DNA of 64,000 nt from JAPPHA01 sp964291635 (GTDB lineage Bacteria; Pseudomonadota; Alphaproteobacteria; Rhodobacterales; Rhodobacteraceae). The notes under the pieces are model-generated. The model worked only from the letters and a program-made list of their open reading frames with translations. It did not search any database and had not been told where the DNA came from. The stretch lies in NCBI GenBank assembly GCA_964291635.2, contig OZ219905.1, forward strand, positions 124,001 through 188,000. The letters run 5' to 3'. The translations under genes and the position numbers were made by a program. Positions 55,660 to 64,000 of this stretch are shown one piece after another (the stretch's first letter is position 1; every line of letters begins with the position of its first letter).

Positions 55660-56261
55660 CGCTCCCGACTGCTCGGGGCCGAAAGGCGGAATTCATGGCG
55701 CGCCACATCCGGAACTTTTCTCGAACAACGCCGAGGTCGACCCCAGGCTTCAGCGGTGTGGCCTTTGGCGCGGGCCTGCCGGCTCCGGCATTGCTCGCAG
55801 GCAGGACAGACGAGGACCTTGCCGTGCGCCTCGACCCGGCCTGATTTCCAGCCGTCCGTAGCGGACCGGGTTCGACGCGCCAGAATCGCACCATCGCGAA
55901 TCAGCAAGTGGCGAATTCGGGCTTGGGATCAGACACCGCAGGGGCGCCAATCGTGTCGGATTGCCGGTCATGTTGTTCAACGGTATAACTGCGTTTATCG
56001 TCCAGTCGGATGCCTTCAACCGGAGCGGAATTTTAACCGTGGTCGTGCTTGCCATTACATCAAACATGCGGTTGGCGGCGGGCCCCGGAAAAGTTTCCCT
56101 CACGCGCCGCCGGGCGGGGCCGACCAGAGACATGTCATGAACGTCTCGCATGTCCTCACGCCCGATAGGCGATTCCTCGCCGCGGGTGCCGGTGCGGTTT
56201 CCGAAGGCGTCCTCGAGCAGGTCGGGGAAGGGTTGCAACCGGTTCCCGGCTTAAGGCGATA
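55660..56261. other. Gap ahead of the Anbu operon, no recognised gene
   Basis: About 600 bases with short frames on both strands and no recognised domain. The promoter of the Anbu operon should be near the right end. Confidence 0.45.
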
Positions 56262-57689
56262 ATGACCTCGACCGATCGCCCTTACGATGAAATGCTTGGC
56301 CGCGATGACCGCGTCCGTGAATGCTATGCGGCGTATCGCGAGTGGCTTGACGGCGAGAGTTCAGGACGGCTGCAAAGAAAATCGGCGGAAGCCGAAGCCC
56401 TGTTTCGCAGCGTCGGGGTGACGTTCAATGTCTATGGGGAAGACGACGCCGACGAGAGGCTGATCCCGTTTGATATCGTCCCGAGGATTCTCTCGTCCTC
56501 CGAATGGTCCCGCCTGACCCGTGGGATCGAGCAACGCATAAGGGCGATCAACGCGTTTCTCTACGACCTCTATCACCGGCAGGAGATCATCCGCGCCGGC
56601 CGGATACCTTTGAGTTTCATTTCGGGAAACGAGGCTTTCCTGCCCCAGATGATCGGGTTTGCCCCGCCCGGAAACGTCTACACGCATATCGTGGGAACGG
56701 ACATCATCCGTACCGACGAAGACGAGTTCCTCGTCCTGGAAGACAACGCGCGGACTCCTTCGGGTGTTTCCTACATGCTGCAAAACCGTGAAACCATGTT
56801 GCAGATGTTTCCGGACCTTTTTTCAAGGGTTCGCGTACGACAGGTCAGCAGCTACCCGAGGCATTTGCGGCGATGCCTGACGGATTGCCCTCCTCCAGTC
56901 TGTGAAGGGCGGCCGGTGATCGCGGTTCTGACACCGGGCATTCACAACTCGGCGTATTTCGAACATGCCTTCCTCGCAGAGGAGATGGGCGCCGAACTCG
57001 TCGAAGGCCATGACCTCAAGGTGACCGGCGGACGCGTTGCCATGCGAACGACGCAAGGGTTCATGCCGGTGGATATCCTCTATCGACGCGTCGACGACTC
57101 CTTCCTCGATCCCCTGAGTTTTCGACCGGATTCGATGCTCGGGGTTGCCGGCGTCATGGATGTATATCGGGCGGGAGGAATCACGATCGTCAACGCTCCG
57201 GGGACCGGAATCGCCGACGACAAGGCCATTTACTCCTACATTCCCGAGATCATCCGGTTTTACACTGGCGAAGCGCCACTGCTCAGGAACGTCCCGACCT
57301 GGCGCTGTTCGGAAAGGGAATCGCTCAACTATGTCCTGGACCACCTGGCTGAACTGGTCGTCAAGGAGATCCATGGATCGGGCGGCTACGGCATGTTGGT
57401 CGGACCTGCTGCGAGCAAGCCGGAGTTGGCGGACTTCCGGGATCAACTTCTCGCCACGCCCGAAAAGTACATCGCGCAGCCGACGATGTCCCTGTCGACG
57501 GTCCCGATCTTTACCGAAACAGGCCTGGCGCCGCGCCATGTCGATCTGCGTCCGTTCGTACTGGTTTCTCCCGACAGGATTCACATCTCTCCGGGCGGGC
57601 TGACGCGGGTTGCCCTCAAAGAGGGATCGCTCGTCGTCAATTCCAGCCAGGGCGGCGGCACGAAGGACACATGGGTCCTGGAGGTTTAG
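56262..57689 (+). CDS. Circularly permuted ATP-grasp protein of the Anbu operon
   Basis: The 475-residue protein belongs to the CP_ATPgrasp_1 family, predicted to form amide bonds using ATP. Typical parts are YDLYHRQEIIRAGRIPLSFI, VGTDIIRTDEDEFLVLEDNA, GVSYMLQNRETMLQMFPDLF and VNAPGTGIADDKAIYSYIPE. The last part, RPFVLVSPDRIHISPGGLTR and NSSQGGGTKDTWV, closes the domain. In many proteobacteria it is encoded with an alpha-E protein, a transglutaminase and Anbu, exactly as here, and is thought to make a peptide-like tag or polymer. The next gene starts 4 bases on. Confidence 0.9.
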   Translation: MTSTDRPYDEMLGRDDRVRECYAAYREWLDGESSGRLQRKSAEAEALFRSVGVTFNVYGEDDADERLIPFDIVPRILSSSEWSRLTRGIEQRIRAINAFLYDLYHRQEIIRAGRIPLSFISGNEAFLPQMIGFAPPGNVYTHIVGTDIIRTDEDEFLVLEDNARTPSGVSYMLQNRETMLQMFPDLFSRVRVRQVSSYPRHLRRCLTDCPPPVCEGRPVIAVLTPGIHNSAYFEHAFLAEEMGAELVEGHDLKVTGGRVAMRTTQGFMPVDILYRRVDDSFLDPLSFRPDSMLGVAGVMDVYRAGGITIVNAPGTGIADDKAIYSYIPEIIRFYTGEAPLLRNVPTWRCSERESLNYVLDHLAELVVKEIHGSGGYGMLVGPAASKPELADFRDQLLATPEKYIAQPTMSLSTVPIFTETGLAPRHVDLRPFVLVSPDRIHISPGGLTRVALKEGSLVVNSSQGGGTKDTWVLEV

Positions 57690-57693
57690 GTTC

Positions 57694-58641
57694 ATGCCGC
57701 TTCTCGGAAAGACCGCCGGCGGGCTTTACTGGATGTTTCGCTACCTTGAAAGGAGCGAGAACACCGCCAGGCTGGTGGAAGCCGGGTTTCGAATCGCCCT
57801 CACCCGCTGGCGTTCCGGTGAAGACGAATGGGTCTCGATCGTCAGTACGGTCGGCGCAAGGGACGACTTTCTTGCCAAGCACAGTCATTTTGACGCGGAT
57901 AGCGTGATCGACTTCATGCTTCGGGACCGTTCGCACCCTTCGAGCGTGATTTCACTGGTCGAATCGGCGCGAAACAATGCCCGCGTTGTTCGCACCGCAC
58001 TGACGCGTGAAGTCTGGGAAGCCACCAACGAGACCTGGCTGTCACTCAGGGACGTTCTGTCAGAACCGGTAACGCCGAGGAACCTGCCGAAAGTCCTAGG
58101 ACTCGTACGTCGGCAAAGCGCCTACGTCCGCGGGACTCTTCACGGGACCATGCTCAGGAACGACATGTACGACTTCGCACGTCTTGGTACGTTTCTCGAG
58201 CGCGCCGACAACACTGCACGGATCCTCGACGTCAAGTACTACATCCTTTTGCCGTCAGTGGTGCACGTCGGGGCTCCAATCGACAATGTACAGTGGGAAA
58301 CCATCCTGCGGTCCGTGTCGGCGGACCATGTCTACAGCTGGTTGAACGAGGGCGAACCCAATCCGGCGAGTATTGCCAGGTTTCTGATCCTGGACAGAAG
58401 AATGCCCAGGTCAATTGCATTCTGCTGCGACAAGATCCTCGATAACCTCGGTCACCTCGATATCGAATACCGGAATTCGCCGCCGAGCCTTCACATGGCG
58501 GAGGATCTGTGCACGAGGTTGAAGGCTCGGGATATCGGCGTCGTTTTCGAGGATGGACTCCATCAGTTCATTCAGGAATTCCTCAATGGACTTGGCAGCC
58601 TCAGTTGCCAGATCGAAAAGGACTACCGGTTTTCCGCATAG
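57694..58641 (+). CDS. Alpha-E domain protein (DUF403)
   Basis: The 315-residue, mainly helical protein begins MPLLGKTAGGLYWMFRYLER, the standard opening of alpha-E proteins. It continues with the repeated E-rich helical signature FARLGTFLERADNTARILDV. Its biochemical role is unknown; it is nearly always encoded directly after the circularly permuted ATP-grasp protein and probably works with it. The ATG at 57694 follows the upstream stop by 4 bases, with GGAGG just before. The transglutaminase follows after 20 bases. Confidence 0.92.
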   Translation: MPLLGKTAGGLYWMFRYLERSENTARLVEAGFRIALTRWRSGEDEWVSIVSTVGARDDFLAKHSHFDADSVIDFMLRDRSHPSSVISLVESARNNARVVRTALTREVWEATNETWLSLRDVLSEPVTPRNLPKVLGLVRRQSAYVRGTLHGTMLRNDMYDFARLGTFLERADNTARILDVKYYILLPSVVHVGAPIDNVQWETILRSVSADHVYSWLNEGEPNPASIARFLILDRRMPRSIAFCCDKILDNLGHLDIEYRNSPPSLHMAEDLCTRLKARDIGVVFEDGLHQFIQEFLNGLGSLSCQIEKDYRFSA

Positions 58642-58661
58642 ACTCAGACGGACACAGTTGA

Positions 58662-59480
58662 ATGTTGCTCAAGGTTCTGCACGAGACGACCTACACCTAC
58701 AATGAACCCGTACGATACGGGCTTTTGCAGCTGCGCCTGACCCCGTTGAATGGACGTGGTCAGGAAATCCGGGAATGGGAAACCGAAATCATCGGCGGAA
58801 AAAGGGAAACGTCGAACAGGGACCACTTCGGGAACAGGGTGGAACTGGTCAGGTTGTGCCAGGATGCGAACTCCGTGACCATCAAGAGCGAGGGCCTCGT
58901 GCAGACGTCCGATACCGCCGGAATCCTCGGCAAACATTACGGGCTTGTCCCCTTGTGGCTGTTCACGCGCCAAACCGATCGAACAACTCCCGGCCAGGGA
59001 ATCCGTGAATTGATGCAGGAACTGCGTGAACAGGATGACAAAAGGGAAGGCGACGGGGACGATGTTGCCCTCCTGCATCGGGTTTCGGCCAGAATTCGGG
59101 ACCGAATGACCTACGAACCCGGGCAAACAGACTCGTCGACCACGGCGGAAGATGCATTGGATTCGGGAAGTGGCGTTTGCCAGGACCACTCTCACGTGTT
59201 CCTCGCAGTGACCCGGGGCCTCGGATTTCCCGCCCGTTATGTCAGCGGATACCTGTTCACCGAATCCGGGGATGACCACAGCGCGGGCCATGCATGGGCC
59301 GAAGCACACCTTTCCGGACTGGGATGGATCGGATTTGACGTCTCGAACGGTATTTCGCCCGATGAACGATACGTCCGCGTCGCACGCGGACTCGATTCCA
59401 GCGACGCGGCTCCAATCAATGGCATACGGCAGGGGGACGGCGGCGAAACCATGCATGTCAGGCTCCAGGTCCAGCAATGA
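58662..59480 (+). CDS. Transglutaminase-like cysteine peptidase of the Anbu operon
   Basis: The 272-residue protein has an N-terminal beta domain (LLKVLHETTYTYNEPVRYGL) and a transglutaminase-like core. The catalytic triad is readable: Cys in SGVCQDHSHVFLAVTRGLG, His in SAGHAWAEAHL and Asp in GWIGFDVSNG. In bacteria these act as amidases or peptidases. It probably hydrolyses the product made by the ATP-grasp partner, or its conjugates. The gene is plus-strand and cotranscribed with its neighbours. Confidence 0.92.
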   Translation: MLLKVLHETTYTYNEPVRYGLLQLRLTPLNGRGQEIREWETEIIGGKRETSNRDHFGNRVELVRLCQDANSVTIKSEGLVQTSDTAGILGKHYGLVPLWLFTRQTDRTTPGQGIRELMQELREQDDKREGDGDDVALLHRVSARIRDRMTYEPGQTDSSTTAEDALDSGSGVCQDHSHVFLAVTRGLGFPARYVSGYLFTESGDDHSAGHAWAEAHLSGLGWIGFDVSNGISPDERYVRVARGLDSSDAAPINGIRQGDGGETMHVRLQVQQ

Positions 59481-59535
59481 ACTCCTTGTCGATCGCCAGG
59501 CCATGGCCATGGCTGGAACCCGGTCGAGGTTCCGG

Positions 59536-60291
59536 ATGACTTATTGCGTCGGAATGAAACTGGACCGCGGGATCGTTTTCATGGCCGACACCCGCACCAA
59601 CGCCGGAGTCGACAACGTCTCGGCCTTCCGCAAACTTTTCAGCTGGGAGGTCCCGGGCGAGAGAACCCTGACGGTGATGACTGCGGGCAACCTGGCGACA
59701 AGCCAGTCGGTTGTCTCGATACTCGACGAGAGCATTCGCGCAGGCGCGGATACTCCGTCAGTCCTCAATGCACCGTCGATGTTTCGCGTGGCTCAACAGG
59801 TTGGCCGCACGCTTCGGGACACGATCTCCGCCAGCGCAGTTCCCGGCGCGGCGCCCGGCGAAAAGGACGAAGGCGAGAGTGTATCCCGGTTTCGGGCCAG
59901 CATGATCATCGGCGGTCAGATCATGGGGGAACCACCCGGCCTGTTCATGATCTACCCGGAGGGAAACTTTGTCGAAGCGGCCGAAGACACACCTTTTTTC
60001 CAGCTTGGTGAAACGAAATACGGCAAACCGATACTTTCCCGGGCGTACAAGCCGGATTTGAGTTTTGAAGACGCCGTCAAGCTCTTGATTGTCTCGTTCG
60101 ATTCGACGATCAAGTCGAACCTGTCAGTCGGCATGCCGCTCGATCTTCAGATCCAGGTTGCGGACACATTACGCCTTGGCCATTCCCTGCGATTCGACGA
60201 ACGGAACGAGTATTTCCGGACAATTTCCCGCGGCTGGAGTGATGCGATCGAACTGGCTTTCGACTCGCTCCCCGACTTTGTATTTCCCTGA
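59536..60291 (+). CDS. Anbu, proteasome-like peptidase
   Basis: The 251-residue protein is an Ntn-hydrolase close to HslV and proteasome beta subunits. It begins MTYCVGMKLDRGIVFMADTR, where removal of the initiator methionine exposes the catalytic Thr2, and continues TNAGVDNVSAFRKLF with the conserved DTRTNAGVD motif. The ATG at 59536 fits both family length and GAGG upstream; an open frame reaching back to 59239 overlaps the transglutaminase and is not real. Anbu forms open-ring assemblies in other bacteria; substrates are unknown. Confidence 0.93.
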   Translation: MTYCVGMKLDRGIVFMADTRTNAGVDNVSAFRKLFSWEVPGERTLTVMTAGNLATSQSVVSILDESIRAGADTPSVLNAPSMFRVAQQVGRTLRDTISASAVPGAAPGEKDEGESVSRFRASMIIGGQIMGEPPGLFMIYPEGNFVEAAEDTPFFQLGETKYGKPILSRAYKPDLSFEDAVKLLIVSFDSTIKSNLSVGMPLDLQIQVADTLRLGHSLRFDERNEYFRTISRGWSDAIELAFDSLPDFVFP

Positions 60292-60341
60292 GCGGAACTT
60301 CCGGACGCATATCCCCGTGCCAAGCTGAAGGTCACCGCGGA

Positions 60342-61769
60342 TCACCCGTGCATTCGCCGCCGCAGGCGAACGGAAAGCTGGGCCGGCATCATCGTGAACG
60401 CCAGGTGCTCCTCGACTTCGCGGTTTGTGAGTACGGGTTCAACCTCGAAGTTTCGGCAAAGCATCGCGAGAACGGTACGGATCTGCAGCAGCGCCAGATT
60501 GCGTCCGGGGCACAGGCGCGGGCCGCCCCCGAAGGGAACGAAGGCGCGGCGGTCGTGCGGACAGGGACTCGCGTCCGGCGCGACAAACCAGCGATCCGGA
60601 TTGAAACGAACGCCGTCACCGAAGTTCTCATCCCGGGTCGCCATGTGCCGGACCAGCATCATGATTGGCGTTCCCTTTGGCAAGTGGCAGCCGAGAATCG
60701 CGACGTCCGAAACCGTTTCAACCACTTGAAGCGGCGCTACGGGTTTCAGGCGCATCACCTCGTTGCAGAACGCGTCGAGGATCGGAAGCTCCTTCGTCTG
60801 CTCCAGGCTCTCGATCGCAGGTCCGGGCGCGACAAGCGTGTCGACTTCGTGCCGAACCCGCTCGAAGTGTTCCGGATACTTCGTGAAATAGTGGACAATC
60901 CAGGCCATGCTGTTCGCCGTCGTGTCTTCGCCCGCCAGCAGCAGCGTTCCGGCATTGGCAAAGATTTCCGCATCGGAGAAGCCGGAATTCTCTGTCTCCA
61001 CCTCCCCCACGATGGCTTCCAGGAAATTCGTCGGCGCACGGAGCCGTTCGGGCTCTGCCTTAATGCGCTCCCTCGTCTCACGGACCATGGCTCCCACTTC
61101 TTCCTCCAGCGCATCCAACGCCCGGTCGAGCACGCGGTCCGAGGGCAGGCTGATGTAGCGCCACCAGGGGAAGGGAGCGTTCACGCGCCGGTGCACCACC
61201 GGGAAGACCTTGTCGAGGTGCCGCTGAATCACCGGACCCGGCGTTTCCAGCGTGTTGGCGTCCACACCGAACGCGAGTTGCATGGTGACATCGACGGTGA
61301 CGCGCATCAGGTCGCGACACAGGTCCACGGGTTCCGCCTTGTCTGCCGCCGCCTCCCAGCGCCGCCGCAGCCGCCCGACAATCATCGCCAGAGAAGGGAA
61401 CAAACTCTCCAGCCTGGCACGGTTAAGAGCGGCGGTCACGATCCGTCGTTGTCGGCGCCAGTCCTCGCCCTCGGCGGCGAACACGCCCTTGAGCCGCATT
61501 TCAATGGCCACTTCCTCCAGCATGGCTGTGCGTCGAAAACCGTCCGGGCGCTGTGCCAGAATGCGTTGAATGGCCGTTCGGTCCGAGACCACCGCTACGC
61601 GGCGCGGCCCGATGCGGATCCCGAACATCGGGCCGTAGCGCTCTGCCCACTCTTCCAGCGTCAGGTGAAACCGGTCCAACCGGATCTGAAGCAGGTTGCC
61701 CAACACGGGCAGGCCGCGGGGACCGGGAAGATCCCGAAGCAGCCTCAACTCATGGTCCGCTTGCGTCAT
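60342..61769 (-). CDS. Cytochrome P450
   Basis: The 475-residue haem mono-oxygenase has all key motifs: the I-helix oxygen-binding AGEDTTANSMAW, the ExxR pair in FCNEVMRLKP, and the haem-binding cysteine loop PFGGGPRLCPGRNLALL. The length and the N-terminal LLRDLPGPRGLPVLGNLLQI proline-rich hinge resemble fatty-acid and CYP4/CYP102-like enzymes; no reductase is fused. The partner reductase is not in the window. The ATG at 61769 is chosen over an upstream GTG at 61799. Fatty acids or lipids are plausible substrates because a desaturase lies nearby. Confidence 0.93.
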   Translation of the reverse strand: MTQADHELRLLRDLPGPRGLPVLGNLLQIRLDRFHLTLEEWAERYGPMFGIRIGPRRVAVVSDRTAIQRILAQRPDGFRRTAMLEEVAIEMRLKGVFAAEGEDWRRQRRIVTAALNRARLESLFPSLAMIVGRLRRRWEAAADKAEPVDLCRDLMRVTVDVTMQLAFGVDANTLETPGPVIQRHLDKVFPVVHRRVNAPFPWWRYISLPSDRVLDRALDALEEEVGAMVRETRERIKAEPERLRAPTNFLEAIVGEVETENSGFSDAEIFANAGTLLLAGEDTTANSMAWIVHYFTKYPEHFERVRHEVDTLVAPGPAIESLEQTKELPILDAFCNEVMRLKPVAPLQVVETVSDVAILGCHLPKGTPIMMLVRHMATRDENFGDGVRFNPDRWFVAPDASPCPHDRRAFVPFGGGPRLCPGRNLALLQIRTVLAMLCRNFEVEPVLTNREVEEHLAFTMMPAQLSVRLRRRMHG

Positions 61770-62039
61770 GCAGCCATTCCCCGCCACTCCCTCGATCACC
61801 TTGCGAACCCAATCCAGAACCGGATTCCCGGCTCCGGCGCCCGGGAACTGTCGCCTGGCGGTTTTGCTTCAAGAAGTCGGAACAAAAGCCCAACGGCAAT
61901 ATCGCCCTCCGCCGTCACCTGGTCAACGCCGCATCGATTTTGCCGAAACGATAAAAGGCTCGCCAGCTTCGTGCCGGCAGGTCGGACCACATGGTCTTGA
62001 GGGAGCCAATTCGGTGCGCGCCAACTTGTGCGCGTGCAT

Positions 62040-62249
62040 CCGTCCAATCGGCTCTTCGAACCATGTCATCAACAACATGGACCCATTCAGAACAAAACGA
62101 TCGGCACCGTGCGATTGCACGAACCGGTAAAGCAGACGCTCGATCTTGTCGTGCGTAAGGATCGGGTCGAATTCCTGGTTCCACTCCTTGCTGATCGCGA
62201 GGTGGCGAACCGGATCCGAGGCACCGATATCCTTGACCGTCCCAGGCAT
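62040..62249 (-). pseudogene. AbiEii-like toxin, N-terminal fragment
   Basis: Seventy residues match the start of AbiEii nucleotidyltransferase toxins: KDIGASDPVRHLAISKE, ILTHDKIERLLYRFVQS, ADRFVLNGSMLLMTWFEEP. The match stops exactly where the catalytic TRDxD motif should follow. The rest of the roughly 300-residue gene is gone, so the toxin cannot be active. It follows the antitoxin fragment directly, as in complete abiE operons. Confidence 0.65.
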
Positions 62250-62505
62250 TGGCAGTGATTGCCTCGAGATATGGCCGGATTACCGTGGCCACGCCACGGC
62301 GTTCTGTATGCCGTGCGATTCCGGCGGGGCTTGCCTTTCGTCGCCGGAGAGCCTCCGGCTGGCCCTCCAGTGTGAGCGACCGGCGATGCCGAAAACGGTC
62401 GGCGATCGTCTTGGCGACACCGAGGGTTTTGAAGGGAAGTTTCTCGATGTGCACGATGAGAAAACCGTTCGGGGGAAGTGCCTCCGTGAACCGCGCGATG
62501 CGCAT
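62248..62505 (-). pseudogene. AbiEi-like antitoxin, C-terminal fragment
   Basis: From a methionine codon at 62505 the frame reads MRIARFTEALPPNGFLIVHI, GVAKTIADRFRHRRSLTLE, ALRRRKASPAGIARHTERRG and VATVIRPYLEAITAN, the C-terminal half of AbiEi antitoxins. The N-terminal winged-helix DNA-binding domain is not found upstream. The AbiEii fragment begins where this one ends. The two make a decayed type IV toxin-antitoxin (abortive infection) pair. The remaining 62506-62776 shows no gene. Confidence 0.65.
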
Positions 62506-62776
62506 AGCCGGCATTTTCCGGCTCCCGCTGTATCGCTGGTCTCTACTTTGGCGGCTGGCAAATGGTGCGTTTGGTCGGATCGTTCGACTGCCCTCGTTTC
62601 CTGACCATCGCAAGCATCTGCTCCAGGGTGCAAGGCTCGTCGCTGCAATTGACTTCATTGCCGAATGTGCGGAACAGCGCACAAGACTTGTCGCCCATTG
62701 GTGTAACGGACCATAGCATTTTCATCGAAATCGTAGAGCCTGCAGGCGCCGACCCAGGGCATTCCGTCCTTTTGAC

Positions 62777-63868
62777 TCAGGCGGATTCCTCGAGGAGAGC
62801 CAGACGCGCAGGGCCTGCATTCGGTGGCAACTGGGGGCGTATGAAATGACGCGGATCACGAAGCTGCCGCAGGACGCAAGGGATGATCTCGGACCATGCG
62901 TGCCAGAGCGACGGGTTGGGCGCGGGAAGGTCATGTTTCACCGCTTCGTGCAACGCGGGCAGCATGAAGTAGGGCACCATCGGGTACATGTGGTGTTCGA
63001 TATGGTAGTTCATGTTCCAGTAGATGAAACGCAGGATCGGGTTCATGAGTACGGTTCTTGAATTGATCCTGTGGTCGAGAACATCCTCGGCCAAACCCAG
63101 ATGTTGAGGCAGGCCCATCAAAAGGAGAAGCCAGATCCCATACGCCCGCGGCAACCCGATGAGCATCAGCGGCACCAGCGACCATGACCATAGCGCGGTG
63201 ATGAGCATCAGGGCATAGATGCCAATATGAACCTGCGCGACACGGATCGCCCTGGGACGATCACTGTCGGGAATGCAGTCTGCCTCGTCGGGCGGAATGA
63301 TTCCCATGGCATTGCGTGCGAGTGCAGCCAACCTTTGCGGCACCGCGACAATCCCAAACAGGTTGAGGCAGATCACGATGAGCTGCGGCGGCCGCATTCC
63401 GGCGATCTCCGGGTCGCGTCCGACGATTATGGTGTCAGTGTGGTGGCGTGCGTGGGACCAGCGCCAAACCACGGAATTACGCATCATCAAGAAACTTGCG
63501 ATCTCGTAGACGACTTCGTTCTTCCACCGGGTTCTGAACGCCGTGCCGTGGCCGCATTCGTGCCAGCGGCTGTCTGCGGCAGAGGCGTAGAAGACGCCAT
63601 AGACGAAAAAGAACGGCAGGGCCCACCAACTGTTCCAGAAAAGGACGCCCCCGGTGCCGCTTGCCACCAATAATCCCAGCCAGATCGAAATGTCGCGGGT
63701 CGCCGGCCAGTCAGAACGCTTCATAAGGGATTTCAAGGTCTTGCGGTCGACGGGCGTCCGGTACCAATCCGCACCGGCAAGGCCTCGATCGATCGATCGC
63801 TGGCGTTCGGGCCCGGTCAGGGAATAGTCGCGCTCCGTCGGAAATGTGATCAGGCTCATCAAGCGCAT
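62777..63868 (-). CDS. Membrane fatty-acid desaturase
   Basis: The 363-residue di-iron enzyme has the three histidine boxes of acyl desaturases: HECGHGTAF, HARHHTDT and NYHIEHHMYP. Hydrophobic stretches (WWALPFFFVYGVFYAS, IYALMLITALWSWSLVPLML) place it in the inner membrane. It introduces double bonds into fatty acyl chains or related lipids. A strong AAGGAGG site fixes the ATG at 63868, 7 bases after the stop of the preceding PanB-like gene, so the two are cotranscribed. Confidence 0.92.
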   Translation of the reverse strand: MRLMSLITFPTERDYSLTGPERQRSIDRGLAGADWYRTPVDRKTLKSLMKRSDWPATRDISIWLGLLVASGTGGVLFWNSWWALPFFFVYGVFYASAADSRWHECGHGTAFRTRWKNEVVYEIASFLMMRNSVVWRWSHARHHTDTIIVGRDPEIAGMRPPQLIVICLNLFGIVAVPQRLAALARNAMGIIPPDEADCIPDSDRPRAIRVAQVHIGIYALMLITALWSWSLVPLMLIGLPRAYGIWLLLLMGLPQHLGLAEDVLDHRINSRTVLMNPILRFIYWNMNYHIEHHMYPMVPYFMLPALHEAVKHDLPAPNPSLWHAWSEIIPCVLRQLRDPRHFIRPQLPPNAGPARLALLEESA

Positions 63869-63875
63869 GCCTTGG

Positions 63876-64000
63876 TCACCTCCTTTTTTCCAGCGCGTCC
63901 TGAAATTTGCGCCACTCATCATCACAAATGCTCACCAGTTCGCCCGCTGCAGGGAACGCGCCCGAAGCCACGTCGTTCCTGAATTCGCTAAAGGCCGCGA
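63876..64000 (-). CDS. 3' end of a PanB-like gene, cut by the window edge
   Basis: Only the last 41 residues are visible. They read AAFSEFRNDVASGAFPAAGE and end with DDEWRKFQDALEKRR. The EFRNDVASGAFP segment resembles the C-terminus of ketopantoate hydroxymethyltransferase (PanB), but with a longer tail than usual. The family assignment is tentative. The stop is 7 bases ahead of the desaturase start and its codons contain that gene's ribosome-binding site. Confidence 0.45.
   Translation of the reverse strand, partial: AAFSEFRNDVASGAFPAAGELVSICDDEWRKFQDALEKRR

Noticed and set aside
60348..62000. A 550-residue open frame on the plus strand opposite the P450 gene
   Set aside because: It is the antisense of a clear cytochrome P450, has no domain, and long antisense frames are expected in GC-rich DNA.

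Overview
The window looks like chromosomal DNA of a GC-rich alphaproteobacterium; I cannot place the order. The evidence is lptC-lptA-lptB followed by a long-form hpf and a ptsN, a small RNase D, a two-domain MaeB, glnD abutting murJ, and a dnaKJ operon preceded by a promoter matching the alphaproteobacterial sigma-32 pattern (CTTG, 18 bases, CCTATAT). Housekeeping genes alternate with mobile DNA and decaying genes, so the genome carries an appreciable load of insertion sequences and pseudogenes.

Layout. 1-1.6 kb: an IS110-family transposase cut by the window edge, an inverted-repeat relic, an AlpA-like regulator and a tRNA T-arm-like sequence. 1.7-7.1 kb: rnd, the lipopolysaccharide export genes lptCAB, hpf, ptsN, cysQ and alkB; no rpoN lies between lptB and hpf. 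7.7-8.4 kb: a higBA pair with a frameshifted toxin and a tandem repeat over the antitoxin start. 8.85-15.4 kb: dnaK, dnaJ, maeB, dgkA. 15.7-16 kb: a marR-like gene with a stop codon.

16.2-36.1 kb is an accessory island for sulfate esters and uptake: three PAPS-type sulfotransferases, two formylglycine-type sulfatases (one frameshifted), a complete peptide/opine-type ABC importer with its binding protein, an iron-type alcohol dehydrogenase (frameshifted), a DUF3604 protein, an uncharacterised helical protein, a Crp/Fnr regulator and a 3-hydroxyisobutyrate-dehydrogenase-like enzyme. The minus-strand genes from 28.4 down to 16.2 kb are closely spaced and could be one transcript. The inferred role is import and turnover of a sulfated (perhaps choline-sulfate-like) compound; the substrate is unknown.

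36.4-41.6 kb is a tightly packed five-gene set encoding a LolA-like periplasmic protein, two FtsX/LolE-type permeases, a LolD-type ATPase and an outer-membrane beta-barrel. It looks like a lipid or hydrophobic-molecule export line across the envelope. 42.06-44.41 kb is a complete but inactivated IS4-family element, bounded by 27-base inverted repeats and an 11-base target duplication, whose transposase carries an N-terminal DruA-like (DUF4338) domain.

44.7-50.3 kb: an LpoA-like lipoprotein, glnD and murJ. 50.4-51.8 kb: a TnpB-only element with mirrored ends. 52-55.7 kb: a ceramidase-family membrane protein, a cyclopropane fatty acid synthase and a MetE-like protein. 56.3-60.3 kb: the Anbu proteasome-like operon (circularly permuted ATP-grasp, alpha-E protein, transglutaminase, Anbu). 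60.3-64 kb: a cytochrome P450, remnants of an AbiE toxin-antitoxin pair, a fatty-acid desaturase and the 3' end of a PanB-like gene.
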